Part shown: in pieces, positions 20,652 to 31,247 of the stretch | Layout: each line of letters opens with the position of its first letter | Position numbering within the stretch: the first letter of the stretch is position 1 | NCBI GenBank assembly: GCA_016215555.1 | Contig: JACRJC010000034.1 | Coordinates: 1-64,000, forward strand | Source: Rhodospirillales bacterium | GTDB lineage: Bacteria > Pseudomonadota > Alphaproteobacteria > Rhodospirillales > WMHbin7 | Reading direction: 5' to 3' | DNA length: 64,000 nt | The notes under the pieces: model-generated | What the model was told of the DNA's origin: nothing | Database searches by the model: none | The model's input: the letters and a program-made list of their open reading frames with translations, nothing else | Position numbers and translations under genes: made by a program

Positions 20652-20926
20652 GGCGGGACCAAGCTCCCCTCTCGGCGCCAGGCTACGAAGACGAATCCCC
20701 CGCCCAAGCCAAGACGGGCCCGCCATACCGGCCCGCGCTTGTCACCCATGCCTCAAGACTGGACAATTGTTGTCTGGTGCCTGAAACTCTGGCTTTCCGG
20801 GGTGTTCTGGCTTTTTGGTTGTTGACCTTGAACCCGATGAAGGGAAGGGGGTATTGTTTGACTGTCACCTGTACCCTTACCTGTTTCTGAGCAAGTGGAA
20901 CAAAGGCATTCAAGATTGTTCGCCCT
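20652..20926. other. Intergenic segment between convergent genes
   Basis: No gene is supported. A weak GC hairpin (GGGCC at about 20715 with GGCCC at about 20730) might terminate the carbonic-anhydrase-like gene. The right part becomes noticeably richer in A and T toward the DUF262 gene, suggesting the edge of acquired DNA. Confidence 0.4.
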
Positions 20927-22645
20927 TCACGATAGTTGTGCAATTCGCCAGATTGCCGTTGCCTGATTTGCCATCCAACTTTGATGATTGGCAACACTTT
21001 CCGGCGTCCAATCGCTACTGTCTTCCGCCAGTTTGCGCGTGATAGCAAATTCGCTGCTTAATAGAGACTGACGCTTGCTGGAATAGGAGGCGTTGCCTTG
21101 ATCCCTGTTTTGCTTGGCTTGCTGCAGAGTCATATTACCCAGTCGATAGGTCAGCGCCTCGGCTTCTTCGTCATTAAATGCATCCCACCCAACTTCAGGA
21201 TTCTGCGGTAGGACATGCTCAACATTGAAAGTTTCACTGGAGAAGTCGTAGTCCCGTCCGGAAAGGTGTTTCTCAAGCGCGCACAAAATATATCTGACAA
21301 CACGATTGTTACGAGATTGAGTCGTGCGGATGACCTTTTCCTCGAAAGCCGCCTTAAAAGCTGTGTCATTGGGATAGATGCTTTGCATCGCGCTTAACGT
21401 TGCCAGCAACCCGACAATATCTCCACGCGCAACGCGTTCGGCAACACTGTTATAGGTCCGCTCCTGTTCCGCGCCACCATAATTACAAATGACGTTGAAA
21501 CGCATGGAGATCATCACACATGCCCGCATCAGACTTGTAAAGTCCGGCGAGTCAAAACTTCGCTTTGCCGCCAACAGCAATGGATAGGGTAAGCGCACAT
21601 TAAATGTTCTTAAGGCCGCGGCATATTTCTTGTCATCAGACAGCCAAGTCGAAGCCTCTGGCGATTGCAGGGTGATATAGGTGTCAAGATCCTCTTCCAT
21701 ATCACGCAGAAGCTGAAACACCGATTCACGGGTTCTGATCTGGGCGCGAATGGTCTTAAACAGATCGGACTGACGGGCAAAATTGCGGCGGCTGTTCCAA
21801 TGAACCCGCAGGAAATCGGGAAAACTCTCTGGGCCGAGACGCCCGACCATGTTTTCCCAACGATCTTCCAAGTTCCGCAATTGGTGGTCGTCAGGCTCCG
21901 TGCCGCGATCCAATACAGAAAACAGATAATTTTTCAGAAGATCGGTGGCAGATAGACGCACGCCACGGGCATTCAGAGTTTCAAAGACTTTATAGGCATT
22001 CAGCTCGTTGGTAACTGTAATGACCGTAAAAAATAGTCCGTCGCTAAGGTCTTCCACAAACTGCGCAAGACGCTTGCCGTCTTCTCCGTCATTTTTCTTC
22101 AGAATCTCCGCAACCCGCCTATCAAACCAGTCAAACGCTTTGCGAAGAAGATGCTCTGACGCACGGAAGCCTCGCTGGGGCAGATGACCCAGTGGGATCA
22201 AATAATTCTGATAATAGGCATTATTGTTGCGGTTCAGGGTCAGCTTAGGCCGGGCGATTAAGGTAACGGGGTCAAGGTAACCTATATAGGTCTGGCGTAT
22301 CTGATCCATTCGACGCTGATTGTTTTCTGCATCCTGCCCAGAATCGATAAGACGCTGCAAGTTCTTAAGGGTCGCCAGCACGATCAGGCTTACGGTGGTC
22401 AGTCTCTGTTGCCCATCAATAACTTCGAAAGTCTTATCATCAGACGATTGCAGAACAAGGTACCCCAAATAATGGGCTGGCTCATCTCTTGCGACAAGGA
22501 CTCCCTGCAAGTCCATCCACAAGTCTTCCCACTCATCCTCTGTCCAACTATAGTCACGCTGAAACCGTGGAATACGATACGTTAGCCCGTTTCCGATGAG
22601 CTTGCGAAAAGTATTGTTTTCCGTCTTAAAGTTTGTTGCCGCCAC
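20927..22645 (-). CDS. DUF262/DUF1524 protein (GmrSD-like restriction or defence nuclease)
   Basis: The 572-residue product has the DUF262 ParB-like fold at the N terminus (YRIPRFQRDYSW, FEVIDGQQRLTT) and a C-terminal DUF1524 HNH-like nuclease region (FNVEHVLPQNPEVGW, YRLGNMTLQQAKQN). This single-chain arrangement is that of GmrSD/BrxU-type enzymes that cut modified phage DNA using a nucleotide. Base composition is clearly less GC-rich than its neighbours and codon choice differs, which supports horizontal acquisition. It stands alone with no partner methylase. Defence is an inference from family. Confidence 0.85.
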   Translation of the reverse strand: MAATNFKTENNTFRKLIGNGLTYRIPRFQRDYSWTEDEWEDLWMDLQGVLVARDEPAHYLGYLVLQSSDDKTFEVIDGQQRLTTVSLIVLATLKNLQRLIDSGQDAENNQRRMDQIRQTYIGYLDPVTLIARPKLTLNRNNNAYYQNYLIPLGHLPQRGFRASEHLLRKAFDWFDRRVAEILKKNDGEDGKRLAQFVEDLSDGLFFTVITVTNELNAYKVFETLNARGVRLSATDLLKNYLFSVLDRGTEPDDHQLRNLEDRWENMVGRLGPESFPDFLRVHWNSRRNFARQSDLFKTIRAQIRTRESVFQLLRDMEEDLDTYITLQSPEASTWLSDDKKYAAALRTFNVRLPYPLLLAAKRSFDSPDFTSLMRACVMISMRFNVICNYGGAEQERTYNSVAERVARGDIVGLLATLSAMQSIYPNDTAFKAAFEEKVIRTTQSRNNRVVRYILCALEKHLSGRDYDFSSETFNVEHVLPQNPEVGWDAFNDEEAEALTYRLGNMTLQQAKQNRDQGNASYSSKRQSLLSSEFAITRKLAEDSSDWTPESVANHQSWMANQATAIWRIAQLS

Positions 22646-22858
22646 GCGACGCCTCCACGCTACCGTTGGGTCAACATATCACATCTAACCGAAAATCTCC
22701 CACGTGCGGAATTACGGTGTCAATATCGCGACCGCAGTGCAGGGATTTGACTATTCGCAGCAAAGAAACAGCGTATCCGTGTAATAATAACACATTGATT
22801 TTTAACAAGAGAAGCCTCACCTCCCTGTCTCCGCCACACCGCCAAACTCTTCGCGGAT
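22646..22858. other. AT-rich intergenic segment
   Basis: Upstream region of the DUF262 gene and downstream of nnrS. No gene or clear terminator is seen. It is as AT-rich as the DUF262 gene, so the acquired segment probably runs from about 20.75 to 22.85 kb. Confidence 0.4.
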
Positions 22859-23998
22859 CTATTCTTTCGGCAGGCTTGGGCTAGTCAGGAACGAGCCCGA
22901 TTGGAGTAGGAAGATCGGGAAAACCGATCCCCACAGAATTGCCGCCAGGATCAGCAGATTTTGCGGCTGCTCCGAAACCACGGCGGCCAAGCGCAGTCCC
23001 GCGCCCGACGTGACCAGCACCCCCATCAGCAGATAGGGCGCTCCGGTCCGGAAGGGCCGTCCGGTATGGCGCTGCGAAACGCGGGTCAGCATGGCCACCA
23101 TCATCATGCCCAAGCCCCCGGTGGTGAAGGCGTGAATCCACAGCCCTGGCGGCCATCCCCAAAGATCGGCGCCGGCCCGCAGCGCGAACACCGCCACCAG
23201 CCACAGATAGGCCAACTGCAAGAATGAGACGATGGGAATATGAACGATGCGCCAGAATTTCCAGCACAGGAAGCGCGCAAGGTGAATCAGCGCCGCCGCC
23301 AGCGCGATCATGCCCGCAGCCACGCCATCCGGCAGCAGCAGGCCCGACAGCAGGAAAGCCAGAAGCGACAGATGCGACGCCCATTCCAGCCAGACCGGCG
23401 CGCCGAGGCGATGATCCTGACCCCGCTCCTGCAGGGCCGTGCGGGTGAATGTGGGGGCCAAAAAGCCCCAGACCAGCCCGAACAAGCCGATATTGCCGGC
23501 CAGACCCAGATGAAGCCCATGGCGGGCGATGGTATCGCTTTCTCGCATCAGGCCAAAATGAAACAGCGCATTGCCCAGAAACAGGGCCAGCAGAATCGGC
23601 GCCAGAGCCAGAAAGCCCTTTTGCCTCATCCTTGACGCATCGGGAAGGGTAAAGGCCGCCAGAAGCGGAAACAGCGCCAAATCGCCCAAGGCGACGACAA
23701 GCGGCGGCAACCAGCCGGCGGCGAAGGCCAGAAGGCGTCCCAAAAGCCAGACGCCAAACAACAAGGCTAGGCGCGGGCGTGAGATGGCGGGGGCGCCGCC
23801 CCAACTGGGCAGCGCCGTCAGAATGAAGCCCGTACAAATGCCGCCGGCCAGACCGAACAGCATTTCATGCCCATGCCACAAGAAGCGGTCGCCATGCAGT
23901 CCGGGAAAGCTATAAAGCAGCATCAAGGGCGCAAGAACGCCGCCCAACAGGAAGAATGGCCGGAAAGCGGCGGACCAGAGCGGATGGGCCAGAATCAT
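22859..23998 (-). CDS. nnrS: NnrS family membrane protein
   Basis: A 379-residue, about 12-helix membrane protein matching NnrS (PLWSAAFRPFFLLGG at the N terminus, HGHEMLFG, MMVAMLTRVSQRHTGR). NnrS is a haem- and copper-containing protein that lessens nitric oxide stress in denitrifiers. Here it is the last gene of the long catabolic operon, its ATG overlapping the stop of dctM in ATGA, so it is translated with a TRAP transporter rather than with the nir genes. Confidence 0.9.
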   Translation of the reverse strand: MILAHPLWSAAFRPFFLLGGVLAPLMLLYSFPGLHGDRFLWHGHEMLFGLAGGICTGFILTALPSWGGAPAISRPRLALLFGVWLLGRLLAFAAGWLPPLVVALGDLALFPLLAAFTLPDASRMRQKGFLALAPILLALFLGNALFHFGLMRESDTIARHGLHLGLAGNIGLFGLVWGFLAPTFTRTALQERGQDHRLGAPVWLEWASHLSLLAFLLSGLLLPDGVAAGMIALAAALIHLARFLCWKFWRIVHIPIVSFLQLAYLWLVAVFALRAGADLWGWPPGLWIHAFTTGGLGMMMVAMLTRVSQRHTGRPFRTGAPYLLMGVLVTSGAGLRLAAVVSEQPQNLLILAAILWGSVFPIFLLQSGSFLTSPSLPKE

Positions 23999-25287
23999 TT
24001 CATCATCGACGGCAGCACCAGCGACAGCCAGGGCACGAAGACGATCACCGCCAGGCGGATGATGTCGGCGCCCAGGAAGGGCATGATGCCGCGGAAGATG
24101 GTCCGCGTCATGACGTCGGGCAATACGGCCCGCAGCACGAAGACGTTCAGGCCGACCGGCGGCGTGATCATGCTGATTTCCGTCATCACCACGACCAGAA
24201 TGCCGAACCAGATGGCGTCGAAGCCCAGTTGATCGACCAGCGGAAAGAAGATCGGCACCGTCAGCATGACCATCGACAGGCTTTCCAACAAGCAGCCCAA
24301 AAGCAGATAGATGCAAAGGATCAGGCCGATCACCGCCATCGGATGGATGTCGAACCCTTGCACCCAGCCCGACAGCGCCTGGGGAAGTCCGGCCAGATTG
24401 ACAAAGTTCGAGAAGATGAGGGCGCCGATCAGCACCGTGAACATCATCGCCGTCGTCGTCGTGGTTTCCACCAGAACGGTAATCAGATTGCTGATGGTCA
24501 GGGTTCGGCGCGCCAGGGCGAAGATGAAGGCGCCGAAAGCGCCGATGCCTGCCGCCTCGGTAGCGGTGAAGACGCCCAGATAGATGCCGCCGATGACCAG
24601 CAGGAACAGCGACAAGACACCCCACACGCCTTGCATGGCCTTGATGCGGGCGAGAAAGGGCAGGCGCTCGCCGCGCGGACCATAGTCGGGATGGCGCCAG
24701 GTGGTCCAGGCGACGGCGAAGATATAACCCAGCATGCCGACCAGACCGGGCAGAATGCCGGCCATGAACAGCTTGCCGATATTGGTGCCGGTCAGAATGC
24801 CATAAATGACCATGATGACGCTGGGCGGAATCAGAATGCCCAGCGTGCCGCCGGAAGCTATGGAACCGGCGGCCAGCGAATCGTGGTAGCCGTATTTGCG
24901 CATCGAGGGCATGGCGACCTTGGCCATGGTGGCCGCCGTCGCCAGCGACGAGCCGCAGACCGAAGCGAAGCCGGCGCAGGCCACCACGGTCGCCATCGCC
25001 AGACCGCCCTTCAAATGACCAAGCCAGGCATTGGCGGCGCGGTAGAGATCCTCCGACAAGCCCGAGCGCGTGACCAGATTGCCCATCAGGATGAACAGCG
25101 GCACCACCGACAATTCATAAGACAGGCCGGTATCGTAAGTAACCTGCGCCACCATGCCCAGCGCCGGCATGACGCCGACGATATAGGCCGTGCCCAGGAA
25201 TCCAACCAGAGCCATGGAGAAGGCGATGGGCATGCCCATCAGAATGACGGCCAACAACAGCGACATGCCGATGATCCAGACGCTCAT
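23995..25287 (-). CDS. dctM: TRAP transporter large membrane subunit
   Basis: DctM-type permease of about 430 residues with many transmembrane helices (MSVWIIGMSLLLAVILMGMP, GTLGILIPPSVIMVIYG, PPVGLNVFVL). It moves the carboxylate delivered by DctP using an ion gradient. The start at 25287 avoids overlap with dctQ and has GGGGAC upstream; an in-frame start at 25323 would overlap dctQ by 32 bases. Confidence 0.92.
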   Translation of the reverse strand: MSVWIIGMSLLLAVILMGMPIAFSMALVGFLGTAYIVGVMPALGMVAQVTYDTGLSYELSVVPLFILMGNLVTRSGLSEDLYRAANAWLGHLKGGLAMATVVACAGFASVCGSSLATAATMAKVAMPSMRKYGYHDSLAAGSIASGGTLGILIPPSVIMVIYGILTGTNIGKLFMAGILPGLVGMLGYIFAVAWTTWRHPDYGPRGERLPFLARIKAMQGVWGVLSLFLLVIGGIYLGVFTATEAAGIGAFGAFIFALARRTLTISNLITVLVETTTTTAMMFTVLIGALIFSNFVNLAGLPQALSGWVQGFDIHPMAVIGLILCIYLLLGCLLESLSMVMLTVPIFFPLVDQLGFDAIWFGILVVVMTEISMITPPVGLNVFVLRAVLPDVMTRTIFRGIMPFLGADIIRLAVIVFVPWLSLVLPSMMK

Positions 25288-25291
25288 GGGC

Positions 25292-25813
25292 TCAGTCCCC
25301 GGTCCCGTGCTGATGCCGTACATGGCGGATGGTGTTCAGCAACAGCGCCGCCGCCGTAATGGCGCTCATGACGCACATGAAATAGACGATCGGGGCCATC
25401 GGGATGTGCAGCACCGGGGTGTTGTCGTTGTAAGCGGCGATCTGGCCGGCCTTGATCCACATACGCCAGGCGATGGCGCCCAAGACCACGGTGCCGGCGC
25501 CGTTGACGGTAATGTCAAGCAGGCGGCGAGCCCCCCTGGTCAGAACGGCATGAATAAGGTCAACGGTCACATGTGCCTCCTTGGCGCTGACCAGCGGCAA
25601 GCCGGTGAAAATCAGCACCGCCATCATGATCTGGGTCAGCTCGAAGGCGCCGGGCAGCGGGCTTGAAAACAGATAGCGGCCCAGCACGTCGATGAAGGTC
25701 ATCACCATCATGGCGAACAGATCGATGGCGGCAATCAGTCCCAGCGCCTGATCGAGCCAATGGCCCAACCAGGCGCCGGAAACCGTTCGTCCGGAATGTC
25801 CGGACTGGTTCAT
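25292..25813 (-). CDS. dctQ: TRAP transporter small membrane subunit
   Basis: A 173-residue four-helix DctQ protein (ALGLIAAIDLFAMMVMTFIDVLGRYLF, ELTQIMMAVLIFTGLPL). It pairs with DctM in the same operon. It starts 1 base after the dctP stop and ends 4 bases before dctM. Confidence 0.9.
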   Translation of the reverse strand: MNQSGHSGRTVSGAWLGHWLDQALGLIAAIDLFAMMVMTFIDVLGRYLFSSPLPGAFELTQIMMAVLIFTGLPLVSAKEAHVTVDLIHAVLTRGARRLLDITVNGAGTVVLGAIAWRMWIKAGQIAAYNDNTPVLHIPMAPIVYFMCVMSAITAAALLLNTIRHVRHQHGTGD

Positions 25814-25814
25814 G

Positions 25815-26840
25815 CTACTTGGTCTCCTTGCCGATTTCGGCGCGAAGAGCCTTCAGGGCCGCGTCGCCATCGACGCCTTTGACCTTGGCCTTGGCGATCC
25901 ATTCGGATTCCAGGCTGGACAGTTTGTTGGCGACGGTGGTCATGAAGGTGGGGCTGATGGTTTCGAATTGAATCCCCGCCGCCTTCATGGCGTCCATGCC
26001 CGCCTTGTCGGCGGCGTCCCAGGCCTTGCCCGACATGCGGGCGAAGGCTTCGCCCGACGCCTTGGAAACGGCGTCCTTGTCTTCGGCCGACAGGCCGTCC
26101 CACTTGCCCTGGTTCATGACCAGGAAGAAGCTGGTGTTGTACAGGCCCCGGGGCATCAGGGTTCCGTATTTCAGCACCTTTTCCAGCTTGAAGAAGGGCA
26201 CAGATTCATGCGGGAAGAGAATGCCGTCGGCGACGCCGGTCGAGAGGATCTCGTAGGCTTTCGAGGAAGGCTGCATCACCGGCACGAAATCCAGCTCCTT
26301 GGCGATGGTGTTGACGATGCCGCCGCCGACTCGCATCTTCATGCCCTTCAAATCGTCCAGCGACTTGATGGGCTTCTTGGTGTTGAAAATATGGCCGGGG
26401 CCATGCGTGAAGACCGACAGCAGCTTGACGCCGGCATGTTCGTTGGATCTCGCCAGCATCTGTTCGGTGACGCGCCAATAGGCCACCGACAGCGCTTCCG
26501 ACTTGTCGGACAGGAAGGGCAGTTCGGCGATTTCGGTCAAGGTGAAGCGGCCCGGCGTATAGCCGTGAACGCTGAAGGAAATGTCGGCCAGCCCGTCCTT
26601 GGCGATGTCGAATTGCGCGGGCGGCGGCCCCAGCGGCGAGGGCAGGATTTCCACCTTGACCCGGCCCTTGGTCGATTCCTCGATCTGCTTGCCCCAGGGG
26701 ATCAGCATATCCTTGACGATGGGATGTGAAGGCGGCAGCCAGTTCGACACCTTCAGCACGGTGTCGGCCATGGCGGAAGGCGCGTAGGCCAGAACGGCAA
26801 GCGCAGCGCTTGCCAGCAGGGTCGTCATTCTCTTGTTCAT
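25815..26840 (-). CDS. dctP: TRAP transporter solute-binding protein (DctP family)
   Basis: Periplasmic receptor, 341 residues, signal peptide ending at APSAMA. The conserved Arg that ion-pairs with a substrate carboxylate is in DLKGMKMRVGG, so the ligand is expected to be a carboxylic acid. It is the first of the three TRAP genes, 63 bases after the SDR gene, and probably defines what the whole operon consumes. The ligand cannot be read from sequence. Confidence 0.92.
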   Translation of the reverse strand: MNKRMTTLLASAALAVLAYAPSAMADTVLKVSNWLPPSHPIVKDMLIPWGKQIEESTKGRVKVEILPSPLGPPPAQFDIAKDGLADISFSVHGYTPGRFTLTEIAELPFLSDKSEALSVAYWRVTEQMLARSNEHAGVKLLSVFTHGPGHIFNTKKPIKSLDDLKGMKMRVGGGIVNTIAKELDFVPVMQPSSKAYEILSTGVADGILFPHESVPFFKLEKVLKYGTLMPRGLYNTSFFLVMNQGKWDGLSAEDKDAVSKASGEAFARMSGKAWDAADKAGMDAMKAAGIQFETISPTFMTTVANKLSSLESEWIAKAKVKGVDGDAALKALRAEIGKETK

Positions 26841-26903
26841 GAACCTGTCTCCCTAGTTGTTCGTTCCTGGTTGTCGGAAGTGACGCACGGTTTTGAAAAA
26901 AGC

Positions 26904-27731
26904 TTACATGACGAAGCCGCCGCTCGCCAGCAGGACCTCGCCGGAAACATAATCGGACTCGGGGATGCACAAAAGATAGACCGCCCCCGCCGCCTCTTCG
27001 GGCGTGCCGCCGCGGCCCAGGGGAATCATCTTATTCATCCAGGCGATCATATCGGGCTGCAAACCCATCTTGACGTTGCGCTCGCCGATCTTCTCGACCA
27101 CAGCGTCGCCGGCCAGGGCCTGCGTCATCCGGGTCTGAATATAGCCGAAAGCCACGCAATTGACGGTGACGTTGTAGCGCCCCCATTCCTTGGCCAGGGT
27201 CTTGGTCAGGCCGATCAGGGCCGTCTTGCCCGAGGAATAGCCGGCCTGGCCGGCATTGCCGAACAGGCCGCCGATCGAGGAGATATTGACCACTTTGCGC
27301 ATGTTGCGCTGTCCCTGTTCTTTTTCCTTCTTGGCTGTTTCCTTGATCCAGTCGGCGGCGGCGCGCAGGACGCGAAAGGGCGCCGTCACATGGACGTCGA
27401 GCATGGCTTGCCATTGCTCGTCGCTCATCTTCTGGATGACGGAATCCCAGGCGTAACCTGCATTGTTGACGATGATGTCGATGCCGCCGAACTTCTCCAG
27501 CGCCGTATTGACGAATTGCGCGCCGAAATCGGGCTTGGTGACGTCGCCGACATAGGCAGCCGCCGTTCCGCCAAGCTTCTCGATCAAGGCCACGGTTTCG
27601 GCCGCCGGCGCTTCGTCGATGTCGTTGATGACGACCTTGGCGCCCTCGCTTGCCAGCTTCATTGCGATGGCCTGGCCGATGCCCCGGCCCGATCCGGTAA
27701 TCAGGGCCACTTTGCCTTCAAGTTTGCTCAT
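26904..27731 (-). CDS. Short-chain dehydrogenase/reductase
   Basis: A 275-residue NAD(P)-dependent oxidoreductase with the TGSGRGIG nucleotide motif, NNAG, the catalytic Ser in VVNISSIGG and YSSGK (Tyr-x3-Lys). The aspartate in VINDIDEA at the end of the second strand suggests NAD. In this operon it likely oxidises a 3-hydroxyacyl-CoA or related alcohol. Its start overlaps the CoA-transferase stop by 4 bases. Confidence 0.88.
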   Translation of the reverse strand: MSKLEGKVALITGSGRGIGQAIAMKLASEGAKVVINDIDEAPAAETVALIEKLGGTAAAYVGDVTKPDFGAQFVNTALEKFGGIDIIVNNAGYAWDSVIQKMSDEQWQAMLDVHVTAPFRVLRAAADWIKETAKKEKEQGQRNMRKVVNISSIGGLFGNAGQAGYSSGKTALIGLTKTLAKEWGRYNVTVNCVAFGYIQTRMTQALAGDAVVEKIGERNVKMGLQPDMIAWMNKMIPLGRGGTPEEAAGAVYLLCIPESDYVSGEVLLASGGFVM

Positions 27732-28945
27732 TCTGTTTTCACTCCCTGATATGCAACGCCGTTTGAAATCAGCGCGGCGGTTTCCGTGTCCGAGAATCCG
27801 GCCTCGGACAAAAGAGATTGGGTGTTGGCCCCATAGCCGGGCGGATAGGCGAAAGACGTGGGCGTTCCCGCATGATCGACGGCCTTGGGCTGCAAGCGCA
27901 ACGTCTGTCCGCCGGGCAGGTTGGTGGCGGTCAGCTTATCCATCACCGCCTTCATGGCCCGGGCTTGGGCTACGGTGTTGATTTCCGAATGCGCGATGCC
28001 CGCTTTCGCCAAATCGGCCACCAATTCCGCCGCCGGATATTTCACTGTTTCCTGGGCGATGTCGGCGATGAGACGGTCGCGGTCTTGGGTGCGGCCTTCA
28101 TTCGTCTCCCGCTGTTCGTTGGCCAGCCCATGGAACTTTGGAATTTCCGTGAACTTGCGCCACTGTCCGTCCGAACCGATGGCGATATAGACGAAGCCGT
28201 CCTTGGCCGGATAGGCGTTGGTGGGCACGAATTTGCGATGCTGGTTGCCGGCGCGGCCAATCTCGCTGGTTTCGCATCCCAGATCGATCAACGGCAGGGT
28301 GGTGATCAGCCAGGAGGCGGCGGCTTGCAGCATCGATACATCGATGCGCTGGCCCTTGCCGGTTTCGGCCTTTTCCGCCAGGGCCAGCAGCACCCCGGCA
28401 TAAACCTCGTCGCCGGCTTTCAAGTCGGTGATGGGAACGCCCGACAACATGGGCGGACCGTTGGGATCGCCGGTGATTTCCATATAGCCCGACAAGGCCT
28501 GAATGACCGGATCGTAACCCGGCACATTTGGATAGTCCGGCCCCATGGCCGAAATGCCGGCCCAGATCAGGTCGGGGCGCGCTTCTCGCAATTGGTCGTA
28601 ATCGATGCCCAGCGATTGATAGCGGCCCGGCAGGGTGTTGCAGCAGAAGATCTCAACGTCAAGTTCGCGGATCAGGCGCTTCAGAACCGCATGCGCCTTC
28701 GGATCCTTGAGATTGAGCGCAATCGATTCCTTTCCGACATTGGGAGCCAGGAAATAGCTGCGCCGGTCCTCGCCGTCGATTTTCGAACCGATATAACGGT
28801 TGGGATCGCCCGGCAGCCCACCGCCCGCCACCGGCGCGGCTTCAATACGAATGACGCGCCAACCCAGATGCGTCATGCGCAGCGTGGCATAGGGCAAGGA
28901 CAGTGCTTGCTCCATCGACAGAACGGTGCGCGGCTTGAGTGTCAT
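27728..28945 (-). CDS. Class III (CaiB/BaiF) CoA transferase
   Basis: A 405-residue family III CoA transferase, transferring CoA between carboxylic acids. Visible family features are the N-terminal VIRIEAAP segment, [16 protein letters not shown] and the probable catalytic Asp in [10 protein letters not shown]. The first strand (usually DLSxxLAGP) is replaced by [19 protein letters not shown], a divergent start. It overlaps its neighbours on both sides by 4 bases. It could activate the transported acid or recycle CoA from an end product. Confidence 0.88.
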   Translation of the reverse strand: MTLKPRTVLSMEQALSLPYATLRMTHLGWRVIRIEAAPVAGGGLPGDPNRYIGSKIDGEDRRSYFLAPNVGKESIALNLKDPKAHAVLKRLIRELDVEIFCCNTLPGRYQSLGIDYDQLREARPDLIWAGISAMGPDYPNVPGYDPVIQALSGYMEITGDPNGPPMLSGVPITDLKAGDEVYAGVLLALAEKAETGKGQRIDVSMLQAAASWLITTLPLIDLGCETSEIGRAGNQHRKFVPTNAYPAKDGFVYIAIGSDGQWRKFTEIPKFHGLANEQRETNEGRTQDRDRLIADIAQETVKYPAAELVADLAKAGIAHSEINTVAQARAMKAVMDKLTATNLPGGQTLRLQPKAVDHAGTPTSFAYPPGYGANTQSLLSEAGFSDTETAALISNGVAYQGVKTE

Positions 28946-31239
28946 GACGCCCCCTTGAGGGCCCGGTAGACATTTTCGGGCGTGAAGGGCAGATTGGTCA
29001 TGCGCACGCCGGTGGCGTTGTAGATGGCGTTGGCGATGGCCGCCGCCATGCAGATGGCCGGGGCCTCGCCGACTCCCTTGGCGCCCTGCGGCCCCTCGCC
29101 ATCCATCGATTCGATGAAGGAAATATCCATCTCGGGCACTTCCGGCGCCGTCATCAGCTTGTAGTCGCGAAAGGCCGGGTTGAGCAGCTTGCCCTGCTTG
29201 AAGACCATGTCTTCGGACAGCGCATAGCCCTGGCCCATGACGATGCCGCCCTCGATCTGGCCTTCAAGGCCCAAGCGGTTGAGCACGCGCCCGACATCAT
29301 GCGCCGCCGTCACTTTCAGCAGCTTGACGATGCCGGTGTCGGTATCGACCTCGACCTCGCAGACCTGGGTCGCCCAGGCATAGGTGGCCGAGACGTCGCC
29401 CTTGAAATCCTTGCCCTGATGGACGCTGGGCGGTTCATAATAATTGGTGGTCATCACCAGCTCGGCCTTGTCCGAGAAGTGAAGCGAGCGCAGCAGCTTT
29501 GGCAGCGGCATCACCACCTCGCCATCCTCGGCGCGCACGATGCAGCCGCCCCGCATGTCCAACTGCTCCGGCGTCAGATTGGCCACCTTGGAGGCAAGGG
29601 CCAAAATTTTCTCCTTGGCTTTTCTGGCGGCGCCGATGGCCGAATTGCCGGCAATGAAGGTGGTGCGGCTGGCATGGACGCCGACGTCCCAGGGCGTGAT
29701 TTCGGTGTCGTTGTTGACCACCGTGACCGCGCTCATGGGCAGGCCCAGCTCCTCGCAGACCAATTGCGACAGCACTGTTTCAGACCCCTGGCCGATTTCC
29801 GAAGCGCCGGTGATCAGCGTCACATGGGCGAAATCGTCCAGCTTCAAGATGGTGCCGCAACCGTCCGAGGGATAGATCTTGGCCCCGCCGCCGACATGCA
29901 GCATCGAGGCCATGCCGATGCCGCGCTTCCTGGCCGACGGCTTGCTTCGATTGGCGGCGTTGGCCGAAAATTTCTGCACATAGCCGCTGCGCTCGGCCGC
30001 CGTGGTCAGGCATTCCTTGAAGCCGCAGGATTTGAAGACCATGCCCTGTCCGGTCACCTCGCCCGGCGCTTGCGCGTTCTTCAAACGAAAGGCCAGATTG
30101 TCCATGCCGATGGCTTCGGCCATTTTGTCGATCTGCTGCTCGACCGCGAAGGTGGCCTGCAGATTGCCATAGCCCCTGAACGACCCGGCATAGGGGTTGT
30201 TGGTATAGACCGCCTTGGTGTGATAAAGGCAGTGCGGCACCCGGTACAGCGACGAGAAGGTCTGCATCATCACGAAGGGGATGGTGGCGCCCCACGAGGT
30301 GTAGCCGCCGTTATCCAGAAGAATATCCACCGTGCGGAAGGTCAGCGTGCCGTCCTTCTTGCAGCCCGAACGCAATTTGACGATGGCGGGCTGGCGGGTC
30401 GGCGAGGCGATGAACTCTTCCTCGCGCGAAAAGACCAGCTTGACCGGACGGCGCGTCGCCTTGGCCAGATAGACGGCAATGGGTTCGAAAGGATAGATAT
30501 CCAGCTTCGAGCCGAAACCGCCGCCGATGGGGGGCTGGATGATGCGGATGCGACCGGGATCCATGCCCAGCACTTCCGAGAATTCACGCTTGTGCAAAAA
30601 CGGCACCTGGGTATTCGAATAGATCGTCAGATTGCCCGATGTCGGCTCGAAGTCGGCGATGACGCCGCTGACGCCCATGCAGCAATGGGTGACGTAATGC
30701 AGATAGAATTCATCCTCGACCACGACGTCGCTTTCGGCCTCGCCGGCGCCGACATCGCCATGCGCATAGTCGAAAACCATGGCGATATTGTTGGGCTTGG
30801 CCTCTTGAATGACCGGCGCGCCGGGCTGCATGGCCTGGGTGGGGTCGAAAAGGCCGGGCAGGTCTTCGTATTCGACCTCGATCAGTTTCAGGGCCGCCTT
30901 GGCGATCTCTTCGCTTTCGGCGGCGACGGCGGCGATTTCGTCTCTGATGCAACGGACCTTGTCGCCCTTCAAGGGCGGATTGTCCTTATTGACGCCGATC
31001 GGCTTTTGCGGAATGTCGGCAGCCGTCAGCACGGCATGCACGCCAGGAAGCGCCTGGGCCCGCGAGGTGTCGATGCGCTTGATCCTGGCATGCACCCGGT
31101 CGGTGCGCAGAATCATGCCCACCAACTGGCCGGGCAGTTTCATATCCTGGACGTAACGGGTCTTTCCCGCCGTCTTTTCGGGCGCATCCATCTTGGGAAT
31201 GCGCCGCCCGATCAGACTGTCTTTCGCGATCACGGCCAT
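28942..31239 (-). CDS. Molybdenum hydroxylase large subunit (xanthine dehydrogenase family)
   Basis: A 765-residue molybdopterin-binding subunit. It has [20 protein letters not shown] at the start, [21 protein letters not shown] near the Mo site, and the C-terminal [10 protein letters not shown] containing the catalytic Glu. These enzymes hydroxylate a carbon next to a ring nitrogen or a carbonyl using water. The start at 31239 is 8 bases past the 2Fe-2S gene. It forms one enzyme with the next two genes. The exact subfamily (4-hydroxybenzoyl-CoA-reductase-like, CO-dehydrogenase-like or other) is not settled. Confidence 0.9.
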   Translation of the reverse strand: MAVIAKDSLIGRRIPKMDAPEKTAGKTRYVQDMKLPGQLVGMILRTDRVHARIKRIDTSRAQALPGVHAVLTAADIPQKPIGVNKDNPPLKGDKVRCIRDEIAAVAAESEEIAKAALKLIEVEYEDLPGLFDPTQAMQPGAPVIQEAKPNNIAMVFDYAHGDVGAGEAESDVVVEDEFYLHYVTHCCMGVSGVIADFEPTSGNLTIYSNTQVPFLHKREFSEVLGMDPGRIRIIQPPIGGGFGSKLDIYPFEPIAVYLAKATRRPVKLVFSREEEFIASPTRQPAIVKLRSGCKKDGTLTFRTVDILLDNGGYTSWGATIPFVMMQTFSSLYRVPHCLYHTKAVYTNNPYAGSFRGYGNLQATFAVEQQIDKMAEAIGMDNLAFRLKNAQAPGEVTGQGMVFKSCGFKECLTTAAERSGYVQKFSANAANRSKPSARKRGIGMASMLHVGGGAKIYPSDGCGTILKLDDFAHVTLITGASEIGQGSETVLSQLVCEELGLPMSAVTVVNNDTEITPWDVGVHASRTTFIAGNSAIGAARKAKEKILALASKVANLTPEQLDMRGGCIVRAEDGEVVMPLPKLLRSLHFSDKAELVMTTNYYEPPSVHQGKDFKGDVSATYAWATQVCEVEVDTDTGIVKLLKVTAAHDVGRVLNRLGLEGQIEGGIVMGQGYALSEDMVFKQGKLLNPAFRDYKLMTAPEVPEMDISFIESMDGEGPQGAKGVGEAPAICMAAAIANAIYNATGVRMTNLPFTPENVYRALKGAS

Positions 31240-31247
31240 GATTGCCC

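Noticed and set aside
23956-25359. 467-codon plus-strand open frame across dctM
   Set aside because: His/Gln/Asp-rich composition typical of the reverse of a membrane-protein gene.
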